Assembly (NCBI GenBank): GCA_913057945.1
Contig: CAJXOF010000013.1
Location: 1 to 64,000, forward strand
Direction of reading: 5' to 3'
Source: an uncultured Hyphomonadaceae bacterium
GTDB taxonomy: Bacteria > Pseudomonadota > Alphaproteobacteria > Caulobacterales > Hyphomonadaceae
Length of the DNA: 64,000 bases
The notes beneath the pieces were generated by a model. It saw nothing but the letters and a program-made list of their open reading frames with translations, had not been told where the DNA came from and ran no database searches. Shown here piece by piece: positions 1 through 7,089 of the stretch. Each line of letters opens with the position of its first letter. Position 1 is the stretch's first letter. The position numbers and the translations under genes are program-made.

Positions 1-157
1 TCCAATCCGTAGCCATTACAAACTCAAGGCGGAGCGCCACGGCGCCCGCTGCGCCGACGGCTCTTTGGGCCGACCAAGGGGATACCCGGATGGTTCAGGC
101 CAGTCCGGCTTGAAGTGCTGCCGAGGAACGGGAGCGGCCCGGACACGTTGCTTCCTC

Positions 158-751
158 ATGCCGAGCCTGTCAGACGCCAAGCATCTCAAGAAGGATCCGG
201 ACCGCGTGCTGCACGGCAAGTGGGCGCTTCCGGGTGCCGCGGGCCTCGGCTTCCTGGAAGGCAGTTTCGTGATCGCCCCGATGGAGCCGCTCTTCATCCC
301 CCTGATGGCAAGCCGGGGGCGCGGTGCCTGGGTCATCGCGCTGGCCCTTCTGGTCGGGAATGTGCTGGGCGGCCTGCTCATGTATGGCCTTGGCGCCCTG
401 CTGGCCGAGCCGGTGATCGAGCCCTTCATCCGCTGGATGGGGGCGATGGAATCGTATCGCGAGACGGTGGAGACGCTGAAAGAGGACGGGTTCGCGACGC
501 TGTTCATGATCGGCATTACCCCCTTCCCCTACCAGGTCGGCACGGCGGCGGCCGGCGCGGTCCATTATGCGCTGCTGCCCTTTATTGCGGCCATCCTGCT
601 GGCGCGCGGCATTCGCTATTTCGCGCTTGCCGGGCTGGTCATGGTGATCGGCGAGCGGGCGCAGGACTGGATCCAGAAACATGAGGGCAAGATCATGGCG
701 GGCGGCATCCTCCTCTTTCTCGGCCTGCTCGTCTGGATGCTCCTGCGATGA
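158..751 (+). CDS. YqaA/VTT-family small membrane protein
   Basis: A 197-residue inner-membrane protein of the YqaA/DedA-like (VTT, SNARE-associated) superfamily; the exact substrate is unknown, although some superfamily members move lipids. An N-terminal segment with Glu and Pro around residues 34-48 (GSFVIAPMEPLFIPL) is followed by a hydrophobic stretch at 57-83. The conserved ITPFPY...AAG block lies at 120-133, RGIRYF at 150-155, and a last membrane helix at 178-196. I chose the ATG at 158 because the upstream in-frame extension is low-complexity and unlike the family. It lies 53 bp before the flavoprotein gene on the same strand, so co-transcription is possible. Confidence 0.8.
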   Translation: MPSLSDAKHLKKDPDRVLHGKWALPGAAGLGFLEGSFVIAPMEPLFIPLMASRGRGAWVIALALLVGNVLGGLLMYGLGALLAEPVIEPFIRWMGAMESYRETVETLKEDGFATLFMIGITPFPYQVGTAAAGAVHYALLPFIAAILLARGIRYFALAGLVMVIGERAQDWIQKHEGKIMAGGILLFLGLLVWMLLR

Positions 752-804
752 GCCGACTGCCCCCATGTCTGGCTCCCCTGCCGCAAAGCCGCTAAAGCCC
801 GCGC

Positions 805-1995
805 ATGAGCGAGACCGCCTCTTTCGACACGATTGTCCTCGGCGCCGGCGCGGCGGGCCTGTTCCATGCGGGCCTTGCCGGCCAGCGCGGACGGCGGGTG
901 CTGGTGCTGGACCATGCGAAACGCGCGGCCGACAAGGTGCGTATCTCCGGCGGCGGGCGCTGCAATTTCACCAATCTGGAAACCCGCGCCGACCGCTTCC
1001 TCAGCCAGAACCCGCATTTCGCGAAATCGGCGCTGGCCCGTTACACGCCCTGGGATTTCATCTCCCTGATGGCCGCCCACGGCCTGACCTATACCGAAAA
1101 GCACAAGGGCCAGCTGTTCTGCGACCAGAAATCCGGTGCCATCATCCAGATGCTGTTCGATGAGTGCGACAAGGGCGGGGTGGAAATTCGCCTGTCCACG
1201 GAGGTTTCCGGCGTCGCGCATCGGGATGGCCGTTTCCTCGTCGAGACCAGTGGCGACGCGGTCAGCGCAGAGCGGCTCATCGTGGCCACGGGCGGGCTCT
1301 CCATTCCCAAGATGGGTGCGACCGGCCTTGCCTATGACATCGCCCGCCAGTTCGGGCATGACATCGTGGAGACGCGGCCCGGCCTCGTGCCGTTCACCTT
1401 TTCGGGGGAGCTGGGCGAGAAATTCGCCGCCATTTCCGGCGTCGCCACACCCGTGATCGCCAGCGTGCCCGGCGCGCACTTTGACGAAGACCTGCTGTTC
1501 ACCCATCGCGGCCTCTCCGGCCCGGCAGCGCTCCAGACCTCTTCCTACTGGCATCAGGGCGAACCCCTGTCGCTCAGTCTGCAGACGAAAGAAGATGTGG
1601 GGGACGCCCTGCGCGCCGCCAAGCAGGCCACGCCGAAACAGACGCTTGCAAAAGCGCTGGAAGCCCACTTCCCGGCCCGCCTCGCCGGCCTGATCGCAGA
1701 TGTCGGACCGCTTGCTCAGGAGGCTCGGCTGGCGGATCTCTCCCACACCGCCATCGACGCGTTCGCGGCCTTCCTCAAGGATTGGCGCGTCACCCCGATG
1801 GGCACGGAAGGCTATCGCACCGCTGAAGTCACCGTGGGCGGAATCGCCACCGGCGGCCTCGACCAGAAGACGATGGAAAGCCGGCATGTGCCCGGCCTGC
1901 ATTTCATCGGCGAATGTGTGGACGTCACCGGCTGGCTGGGCGGCTACAATTTCCAGTGGGCCTGGGCCAGCGCCCACGCCGCCGCAATGCTCTGA
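805..1995 (+). CDS. HI0933-family NAD(P)/FAD-dependent oxidoreductase
   Basis: Flavoprotein of 396 residues, the usual length for the HI0933/YhiN family, whose physiological reaction is not established. The FAD Rossmann motif GAGAAG is at residues 13-18, and the family signature ISGGGRCNFTN at 47-57. The C-terminal block VTVGGIATGG followed by GLHFIGECVDVTGWLGGYN near 340-385 closes the FAD site. The stop TGA shares the palindrome TGATCA with the stop of the convergent ATP-grasp gene, so the two coding regions abut without a gap. Family assignment is strong; the substrate is not visible in the sequence. Confidence 0.9.
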   Translation: MSETASFDTIVLGAGAAGLFHAGLAGQRGRRVLVLDHAKRAADKVRISGGGRCNFTNLETRADRFLSQNPHFAKSALARYTPWDFISLMAAHGLTYTEKHKGQLFCDQKSGAIIQMLFDECDKGGVEIRLSTEVSGVAHRDGRFLVETSGDAVSAERLIVATGGLSIPKMGATGLAYDIARQFGHDIVETRPGLVPFTFSGELGEKFAAISGVATPVIASVPGAHFDEDLLFTHRGLSGPAALQTSSYWHQGEPLSLSLQTKEDVGDALRAAKQATPKQTLAKALEAHFPARLAGLIADVGPLAQEARLADLSHTAIDAFAAFLKDWRVTPMGTEGYRTAEVTVGGIATGGLDQKTMESRHVPGLHFIGECVDVTGWLGGYNFQWAWASAHAAAML

Positions 1996-2958
1996 TCAGG
2001 GTGTCCAGCGTGGCCGCGACAGGAAGCCATCCTGCTTGCGCTGGGAGACGAGGTCCGGATGGTCGAGCTTCACCGGCGTCCCGCCCTTCGGCATGTCGAT
2101 GGCCTGCAGGGCTTCGGCAAGGCGCTGATGGAACAGCGCATCAGTCTCGACCCGCAGCGGGAACGGATGCTCCAGGATGCGGGAATTGTTGGGATTGGTG
2201 TTGATCTCGTAGACTTCGACCTTGCCCTTCACCAGAGTGAAATCCGCCCGCCCGAAGACGATCCCGGCCGCCTTGAAATGTTCCGCAATCGCCTCGGCAT
2301 GGCGGTTCGTTTTCACCGCCTCCATTTCATCGAGATAGAGCGCCTCATTGGCGACGCCCTCCTTGCCATACTTGGCATGCCAGGTCTCATCGTGGACGGA
2401 CATTCCGGTTACGACGTGGTCGCCAACACAATAGGCTGCCAGCTTGCGAAACAGACCCTCCCCGATCGGCTCGGCGCAATATTCGACAAACATCAGGTCC
2501 GCGCGGCAGAGGCCGGATTGCACGGCGTCGTCCAGCGCGGCTTGCGCCTCTTCGGAACTGGCCAACAGGTCTGACAGCGCGCCCCGATGCGCTGCGCGTG
2601 TGCGCAGGAAGACGGGGTAGCGATCCGGCAGCCCGTCTCTCTCGGCATCCCAGACCGCGAAACTGTTCAGCCCAGCCGCCGTCAAACGCTTCAGCATGGG
2701 CAGGCGCGTCAATGCTGTCGCCGGATCGTTCAGCACGGTCAGGCCGGCCGCCTCCATGCCGCGATAGGCTTTGGCCGCAAGTTCCCGGGTCCAGAAGTCG
2801 ATGCGGTCAAAATCGGTGAAGATGTAGGTCGCGCGCGGCAGGGACGCTTTCCGCAACAGCTGGTTGTACGACATCAGGCCAATCTTCGGCATGCCCGGAA
2901 CGTCGCGCAATTCACGCACGGCATATTTGTGCGCGCCGGAAGTAATGAAACAGATCAA
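1996..2958 (-). CDS. ATP-grasp enzyme of the RiPP-like cassette
   Basis: A 320-residue protein whose C-terminal half carries an ATP-grasp active-site block. FGRADFTLVKGKVEVYEINT starts near residue 235, with the expected Mg-binding Asp239, Glu251 and Asn253/Asn255. The N-terminus (ICFITSGAHKYAV) resembles a pre-ATP-grasp Rossmann-like fold. I recognise no precise subfamily. The enzyme should ligate a carboxylate to an amine or other nucleophile with ATP, but whether its substrate is a peptide or a small molecule is unknown. The start is TTG, preceded by AGGGACGAG; no nearby ATG keeps the first beta strand. It is last in the cassette, 24 bp after the flippase, which suggests the same transcript. 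Confidence 0.75.
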   Translation of the reverse strand: MICFITSGAHKYAVRELRDVPGMPKIGLMSYNQLLRKASLPRATYIFTDFDRIDFWTRELAAKAYRGMEAAGLTVLNDPATALTRLPMLKRLTAAGLNSFAVWDAERDGLPDRYPVFLRTRAAHRGALSDLLASSEEAQAALDDAVQSGLCRADLMFVEYCAEPIGEGLFRKLAAYCVGDHVVTGMSVHDETWHAKYGKEGVANEALYLDEMEAVKTNRHAEAIAEHFKAAGIVFGRADFTLVKGKVEVYEINTNPNNSRILEHPFPLRVETDALFHQRLAEALQAIDMPKGGTPVKLDHPDLVSQRKQDGFLSRPRWTP

Positions 2959-2982
2959 GTTCTCGTCCCTGTGTGTCGGCGC

Positions 2983-4461
2983 CTAGACGGCGTCTGCAAC
3001 GCCGTCATGATGGTTCCGGAACCAGCTCATGCCGTCCCGGATTTCGCGGACCTGCCTTGCTCCGATAACCAGCATCAATCCGGCATAGGCGAGCATACCT
3101 GTCGCAACCATGCAGGCAATGGTGGCGACATCCGGTAATCCCTCCGGCAGGAAACTCCGAACCCACCACACGGCCCCGACCATGCCCAATGCGCTCAGCA
3201 GCGCCCGCCAGCCGACCGTCATCTGGTGCAGCGCCGAATAGCCCGCAGCCTTCTGCACGAGCCAGGCTGACAAGGGCCAGGTCAGGAAAGTGCGCAAGGC
3301 GATCATCGCCGCAATCCCGGAGACACCATAAGGCATCAGGAAGGGCGCCATGACGCCCAGCAGCACTATGCCGATCGTCAGGATCAGGAGCGGAGACCGG
3401 CTGTCGCCGACGCCTCGCAGGATGGCGATATTGAAGGTTCCGGTGGCGTCCCGGATACCCAGAACCAGGAAAATCTGCACTGGCAGGACTGCAGCCGCCC
3501 ATTCCTCTCCAACCAGGAGCGGGATCAGCAGGGGTGCGACCATGGCCAGCCCCAGCGTGGCGGGATAGATCGCGGCCGTCGTCATGGCAAAGACCCGGTC
3601 GAGCAGGTCATGGACCACCTGGCGGCTGGACTGCAGGCGCGCAACCACATTCATCGCAATCTCGTTGAACGGTCCCATCAGCAATTCCGTCACCATACCG
3701 GATACATTGCCCGCCATTGCCAGCAAGCCGACCGCGCGTTCGCCCCCGACAATACTGAGCAGGAAGCGCGGAATGGCATCGTCAATATAACCAAGCAGGT
3801 AGGTCAGCACCGTATCGCGATTGAATCCGAACAGCTCGCGAAAAGCCTCGCCGCTGACGGCAAAGCCCGGTCGCCATTTCGCAGCATAGATGATGCCGGC
3901 CGCCGAGATAGTCGTCCCGACCGCCATGCTGATGACGAGCGCCCACACCCCGAATCCCAGGATCGCCAATACGAGCCCTGTCCCGGTGGAAACCACTTCC
4001 GATACGGTTTCGATGAAGACCACCTTCTCATTTTCCAGGCGTCGCTGAAGCAACGCGCCGGGCACCCCCTCGACGCTGCCCACGACCATGAGGAGGCTGA
4101 GCGCCGGCAGGACCTCTGCAACACCAGGGGCCCCTATGAGATTGGCGATAGGGTCGGCCAGCAAGGCGATCACTATGGAGAACAGAATTGTCAGACCTGA
4201 GTTCAGCCAAAAGGTTGTATCAAGGTGTGTGTCCGAGATTTCCTCGCGCTGCTGCAGACTTTCGGTCAATGGCGGGCCGACGAAAATTCCGACCACGCCA
4301 AACACCAGACTGGCAAGCGCCATGACGCCATAGGGCTCTGGCCCCAGAATGCGCGCCATAATCGCAAAGCTCACCAGGCCAAAAACCGCAGAGCCCCAGG
4401 AATGCGCAAACATCCAGACGATGTTACGCATGGCCCGGCGTATGACGAGCGACGCCGTCAT
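2983..4461 (-). CDS. MOP/Wzx-type oligosaccharide flippase family protein
   Basis: A 492-residue polytopic membrane protein with about 12-14 hydrophobic segments, of the polysaccharide biosynthesis/Wzx branch of the MOP exporter superfamily. The N-terminal RNIVWMFAHSWGSAVFG and GPEPYGVMALA (residues about 12-50) are typical of WzxC-like proteins. Known relatives move lipid-linked saccharides across the inner membrane. No glycosyltransferase is nearby. Its ATG lies one base after the HEXXH gene's TGA, so translation is probably coupled. In this context it may export the modified peptide or a lipid- or sugar-linked form of it; that is inference. It could also be a stray exopolysaccharide gene. 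Confidence 0.82.
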   Translation of the reverse strand: MTASLVIRRAMRNIVWMFAHSWGSAVFGLVSFAIMARILGPEPYGVMALASLVFGVVGIFVGPPLTESLQQREEISDTHLDTTFWLNSGLTILFSIVIALLADPIANLIGAPGVAEVLPALSLLMVVGSVEGVPGALLQRRLENEKVVFIETVSEVVSTGTGLVLAILGFGVWALVISMAVGTTISAAGIIYAAKWRPGFAVSGEAFRELFGFNRDTVLTYLLGYIDDAIPRFLLSIVGGERAVGLLAMAGNVSGMVTELLMGPFNEIAMNVVARLQSSRQVVHDLLDRVFAMTTAAIYPATLGLAMVAPLLIPLLVGEEWAAAVLPVQIFLVLGIRDATGTFNIAILRGVGDSRSPLLILTIGIVLLGVMAPFLMPYGVSGIAAMIALRTFLTWPLSAWLVQKAAGYSALHQMTVGWRALLSALGMVGAVWWVRSFLPEGLPDVATIACMVATGMLAYAGLMLVIGARQVREIRDGMSWFRNHHDGVADAV

Positions 4462-4462
4462 G

Positions 4463-5461
4463 TCAGGCTGGGATCAGGCTCTTGCCGGGAGCATCCATGA
4501 AATCGGCCATGGATTTCAGCACAGCCTTGCCCGTCTCGGTCAGCCGACCTTCCCGGCGGACGATGTCGGCCGAGTCGCGCTGGATGGCTTCCGCCTCCCT
4601 AAGGATTTTGCGGAGCCGGCGGCGCTCCAGCCAGCCGAACTCCTTGCTGGCCAACATATGCCGCACCACCCAGATCATCCGTGCCGATACAAAGGACGCA
4701 TGAAAAATGCCTTCCAGAGGACGCTTGGTTCGGCGAATCGGTGACCAAAAGAGTTCTGAATCCGGATTCTCCACCAGCATTTCGTTCTTACAGGCGCCAA
4801 ACAGGGCCGCATGGCCTTCCTCATGCGCCAGCGTGACGATCAGGTCTGCGACAGACGCTTTGCGCTCAGCATTCAGGGCAACAGCCCCCCAAAGACGGAA
4901 ACATGTGCCGCCTTCGAATTCGAGCGAGCCTTCCGCCGGACCGACCAGGATCAACTCTCCCAGCAAGGCATTCATCTCATCGTGCAGCTGAGGCAGATTG
5001 TGCTCAATCCACGCAATAGCCTCCCGCAGTTTCGTCGCGAAGCGGTCAGCTTGCGCCTGGTCTGGCTGGGTTACACCTGCGGCGCCCGTTTCCGGAGCCC
5101 CCATAAATTTTTCAATTCGGCGACTGTCTGTCTCGGCATAGTCACGCCCTAGAACAGTAATCCTCGTACCGCGCATGACGGGCCGTACCCTCAGGATATT
5201 TCGAATAAGCGTCACACCTGTTTCGGTGTCTCCGGCTTGCAAGGCTTCGACGACGTCATAGTACGTCCCGAACACTGCGGATGACAGGCGCTGGGCTGGT
5301 CCAATATTCTGGCGCCAGGCTTCAAATTCAGAATCTAGCCCAGGCGCTTCATTGCTCAGCTCATCGGCAAGGTAGCGAAGACTGTCATACAGGCCATCAT
5401 GCATGGCCTGATTGGTCGTGTTGGCGTCGCCAGAGTTTGGAATAAATTGGAAATGCAGCAT
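4463..5461 (-). CDS. HEXXH-motif putative peptide-modification enzyme
   Basis: A 332-residue protein from the ATG at 5461; a TTG at 5488 would add nine residues but has no Shine-Dalgarno. It carries LAHEEGHAALFGA, whose HEEGH at about 213-217 is a metal-binding HEXXH. About 25 residues on come SPIRRTKRPLEGIFH and a hydrophobic helix. This layout matches the HEXXH putative peptide-modification family (TIGR04267 type), usually encoded beside ribosomal peptide precursors. From memory, unverified, some members are Fe(II)/2-oxoglutarate-dependent peptide hydroxylases rather than proteases. No signal peptide is visible, so it should act in the cytoplasm. It follows the 43-residue basic peptide gene, which is its likely substrate, and is almost fused to the flippase gene. 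Base composition looks more AT-rich than in neighbouring housekeeping genes. Confidence 0.8.
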   Translation of the reverse strand: MLHFQFIPNSGDANTTNQAMHDGLYDSLRYLADELSNEAPGLDSEFEAWRQNIGPAQRLSSAVFGTYYDVVEALQAGDTETGVTLIRNILRVRPVMRGTRITVLGRDYAETDSRRIEKFMGAPETGAAGVTQPDQAQADRFATKLREAIAWIEHNLPQLHDEMNALLGELILVGPAEGSLEFEGGTCFRLWGAVALNAERKASVADLIVTLAHEEGHAALFGACKNEMLVENPDSELFWSPIRRTKRPLEGIFHASFVSARMIWVVRHMLASKEFGWLERRRLRKILREAEAIQRDSADIVRREGRLTETGKAVLKSMADFMDAPGKSLIPA

Positions 5462-5498
5462 TTTCGACAGATCTCTCGGCGTACGCAAAACTGAAGAT

Positions 5499-5526
5499 GT
5501 GCACCGCCTCTTACGAGGCGGTGCAC
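5499..5526 (-). terminator. Perfect 12-bp intercistronic hairpin with GUAA loop
   Basis: On the minus strand GTGCACCGCCTC and GAGGCGGTGCAC pair perfectly around a GTAA loop, a GNRA tetraloop in RNA. It starts 19 bases after the stop of the 43-residue peptide gene and lies just before the HEXXH gene. Only a weak T-rich tract (ATCTTCAGTTTTG) follows, so it is more likely a partial terminator or mRNA-end stabiliser than a full stop. Such elements are common after peptide precursor genes, where they keep precursor mRNA above enzyme mRNA. Confidence 0.8.
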
Positions 5527-5545
5527 GTTCGCTAGCGCTGGTAAA

Positions 5546-5677
5546 CTACCAAAACTTGAAGAATTTCTTCCCGCCGCGCCGGCGTTTACTGCGACCTCCC
5601 TTGCAGCCCACCATCGTGTCGTTTTTCGCGTCACGAAGGTTGCTGAAGCCGAGGAGCATTTCTTTCTTGAGGTTCAT
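5546..5677 (-). CDS. 43-residue basic peptide, candidate RiPP precursor
   Basis: A short gene encoding 43 residues. Residues 1-20 (MNLKKEMLLGFSNLRDAKND) look like an amphipathic leader. Residues 21-28 are TMVGCKGG, with a single Cys25 and a Gly-Gly. The tail 29-43, RSKRRRGGKKFFKFW, is strongly cationic, has a second Gly-Gly at 35-36 and ends in Trp. AGGGAG lies 7 bases before the ATG, a good ribosome binding site. It is followed by a very stable hairpin and then by the HEXXH enzyme gene, the classic order precursor, hairpin, modifying enzyme. I know no family for it. The leader/core boundary and the modified residues are unknown; His and Pro are absent, and Asp16/20, Asn13/19, Cys25 and the Phe/Trp tail are the obvious targets. 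Expression is unproven. Confidence 0.72.
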   Translation of the reverse strand: MNLKKEMLLGFSNLRDAKNDTMVGCKGGRSKRRRGGKKFFKFW

Positions 5678-6013
5678 AAGAGTACTCCCTTAGTTCCCAC
5701 CATCATTGATGGGACTCACCATCTTGCAGATTCCGTGCAACTTTCCAGTTGAATCTCGTTGCAAGCGAAAAAAGTCATGGCAAGCCTCCAGCGAGCGTAT
5801 GCCCCTTCGGGCTGCTGCCCCTCCGAGAAGTCAAAGACACCCTCTGCTAACCGCTCATATTAAGCCGGATTTCCGCTCCATCGTGGACGTATTGCCCGCG
5901 TCGCGCGCGCGCGTACCCGCCCGATCCGGACCTGAAAATCTTGCATCTCATGCCTGGAGGGCTTCGGTATACCCAACCAAATCCCACGCCAGGATTGACG
6001 GAATGATCCTAAT
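5678..6013 (-). other. 336-bp leader/intergenic region upstream of the peptide cassette
   Basis: The only stretch over 300 bp without a clear gene; it lies between truB and the 43-residue peptide gene. No strong truB terminator and no convincing -35/-10 pair were seen; TAATAT on the minus strand near 5860 is the best -10-like element. It holds a small palindrome CCATCATTGATGG (5698-5710) just before the peptide gene, a short ORF with a strong Shine-Dalgarno (5716-5778) and an alternating GC run (about 5907-5922). Transcription by read-through from truB is possible. Confidence 0.5.
5716..5778 (-). CDS. Possible 20-residue leader ORF (uORF)
   Basis: An ATG at 5778 is preceded by a perfect GGAGG with 6-base spacing, the best ribosome binding site in this intergenic region. 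The reading frame gives only 20 residues, MTFFACNEIQLESCTESARW, with two Cys. It ends 38 bases before the start of the 43-residue peptide gene. It could be a regulatory leader peptide, a second tiny precursor or chance. No similarity is recognised and codon evidence is too short to help. Confidence 0.22.
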   Translation of the reverse strand: MTFFACNEIQLESCTESARW

Positions 6014-6955
6014 TCAGGTTGTGAAGACGCGGCTCGGCTCAAAGCGGCCAGCCCGGACATCTCCCAAGGCAACCGCGTGACCGTCACAGACGGCAATGGC
6101 GGCCCGGTCGTCCGGATCGTCAGACGTCTCGTCTTTCCAGCGTTCGACGACATGCGGGAGCAGGACGATGGTTCGCCCGTGACGAATATTGCCGGCCTCT
6201 TCGCGGGTAATGTCCACACTTGGCACATTCTCCAGCATGGCGTGGATAGGCTGGAGGAACCCCATCAGGGTCTCCATGTCTTCGGCTTCTTCGATCTTTG
6301 ATAGTGGAATGGCGGTGGGCGCCCCGAACTGGCCGACGCGCGTGCGGCGCAACTGGCTGATATGGCCTTCGCAGTCGAGGTCGAACGCCAGGTCCCGCGC
6401 CATGGCGCGGACATAGAACCCCTTGCCGGACGTCACATGGATGACCGTGTGGTCTGCATCCGGCATTCCAATGACATCGGCATTGAACACATCGACTTCG
6501 CGGGAGGTGAGTTCAAACTCCTCCCCTTCCCTCGCAAGATCATAGGCGCGCTGGCCGTCAACCTTGATGGCGGAGAATTTCGGCGGTACCTGTTCAATCC
6601 TGCCGATATAGCCCTTGAGAAGCGCCTCCACCTGCTCACGCGTCGGACGCGCGTCAGAGGTAGCGGTCACCTCGCCTTCGGCATCCTGGCTCTCGGTTGA
6701 AACGCCCCACCGAATGGTGAAGACATATTCCTTCTGCGCGTCCATCGCCCACTGGACGGTCTTGGTCGCCTCTCCGAAAGCAATCGGCAGGATGCCGTCA
6801 GCCAGTGGGTCCAGCGTCCCGCCATGACCGACCTTCTGGGCATTGTACTTCCGCTTCAGGATGGCAACCGCCTGGGTGGACGTGATGTCGACAGGTTTGA
6901 ACAGGTTAAGCCACCCGTTGATCGGGTCGCCTTTGCGCTTTCTTTGACGGGCCAA
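6014..6955 (-). CDS. truB: tRNA pseudouridine(55) synthase TruB
   Basis: Makes pseudouridine 55 in the T-loop of elongator tRNAs. The protein has 313 residues, normal for TruB. The N-terminal GDPINGWLNLFKP (9-21) and the catalytic motif GHGGTLDPLADG (43-54, nucleophile Asp49) are present, as is the YVRAMARDL region in the second half. The start is TTG, which gives the expected MARQRKRKGD N-terminus; no ATG fits. It ends the rimP-nusA-infB-rbfA-truB run. In many alphaproteobacteria rpsO and pnp follow, but here the peptide cassette does. Confidence 0.95.
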   Translation of the reverse strand: MARQRKRKGDPINGWLNLFKPVDITSTQAVAILKRKYNAQKVGHGGTLDPLADGILPIAFGEATKTVQWAMDAQKEYVFTIRWGVSTESQDAEGEVTATSDARPTREQVEALLKGYIGRIEQVPPKFSAIKVDGQRAYDLAREGEEFELTSREVDVFNADVIGMPDADHTVIHVTSGKGFYVRAMARDLAFDLDCEGHISQLRRTRVGQFGAPTAIPLSKIEEAEDMETLMGFLQPIHAMLENVPSVDITREEAGNIRHGRTIVLLPHVVERWKDETSDDPDDRAAIAVCDGHAVALGDVRAGRFEPSRVFTT

Positions 6956-7089
6956 GTTTCAGGTCTTTCTGGTTGCGCGGGCACGCGGTTCGAACGCGGG
7001 CAGCGGTGGATCGAAAAGGATTAAGGCGCGGCCTTACGCAGCCCCGCCCAGCCCGTCAAGCCGACGGGATCAGCCCTGCGTCAATGACG

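Noticed and set aside
1..157. Possible end of a gene or RNA at the window start
   Set aside because: No stop-terminated conserved frame, hairpin with T tract or RNA structure could be supported in this short stretch.
5356..5634. A GTG-started minus-strand frame of 92 codons overlapping the peptide and HEXXH genes
   Set aside because: It is out of frame with both, crosses the hairpin, and has no ribosome site; the 43-residue and HEXXH frames are better supported.
6978..7010. Another T-loop-like TTCGAAC before truB
   Set aside because: Flanking bases do not form a 5-bp stem and no cloverleaf can be drawn.
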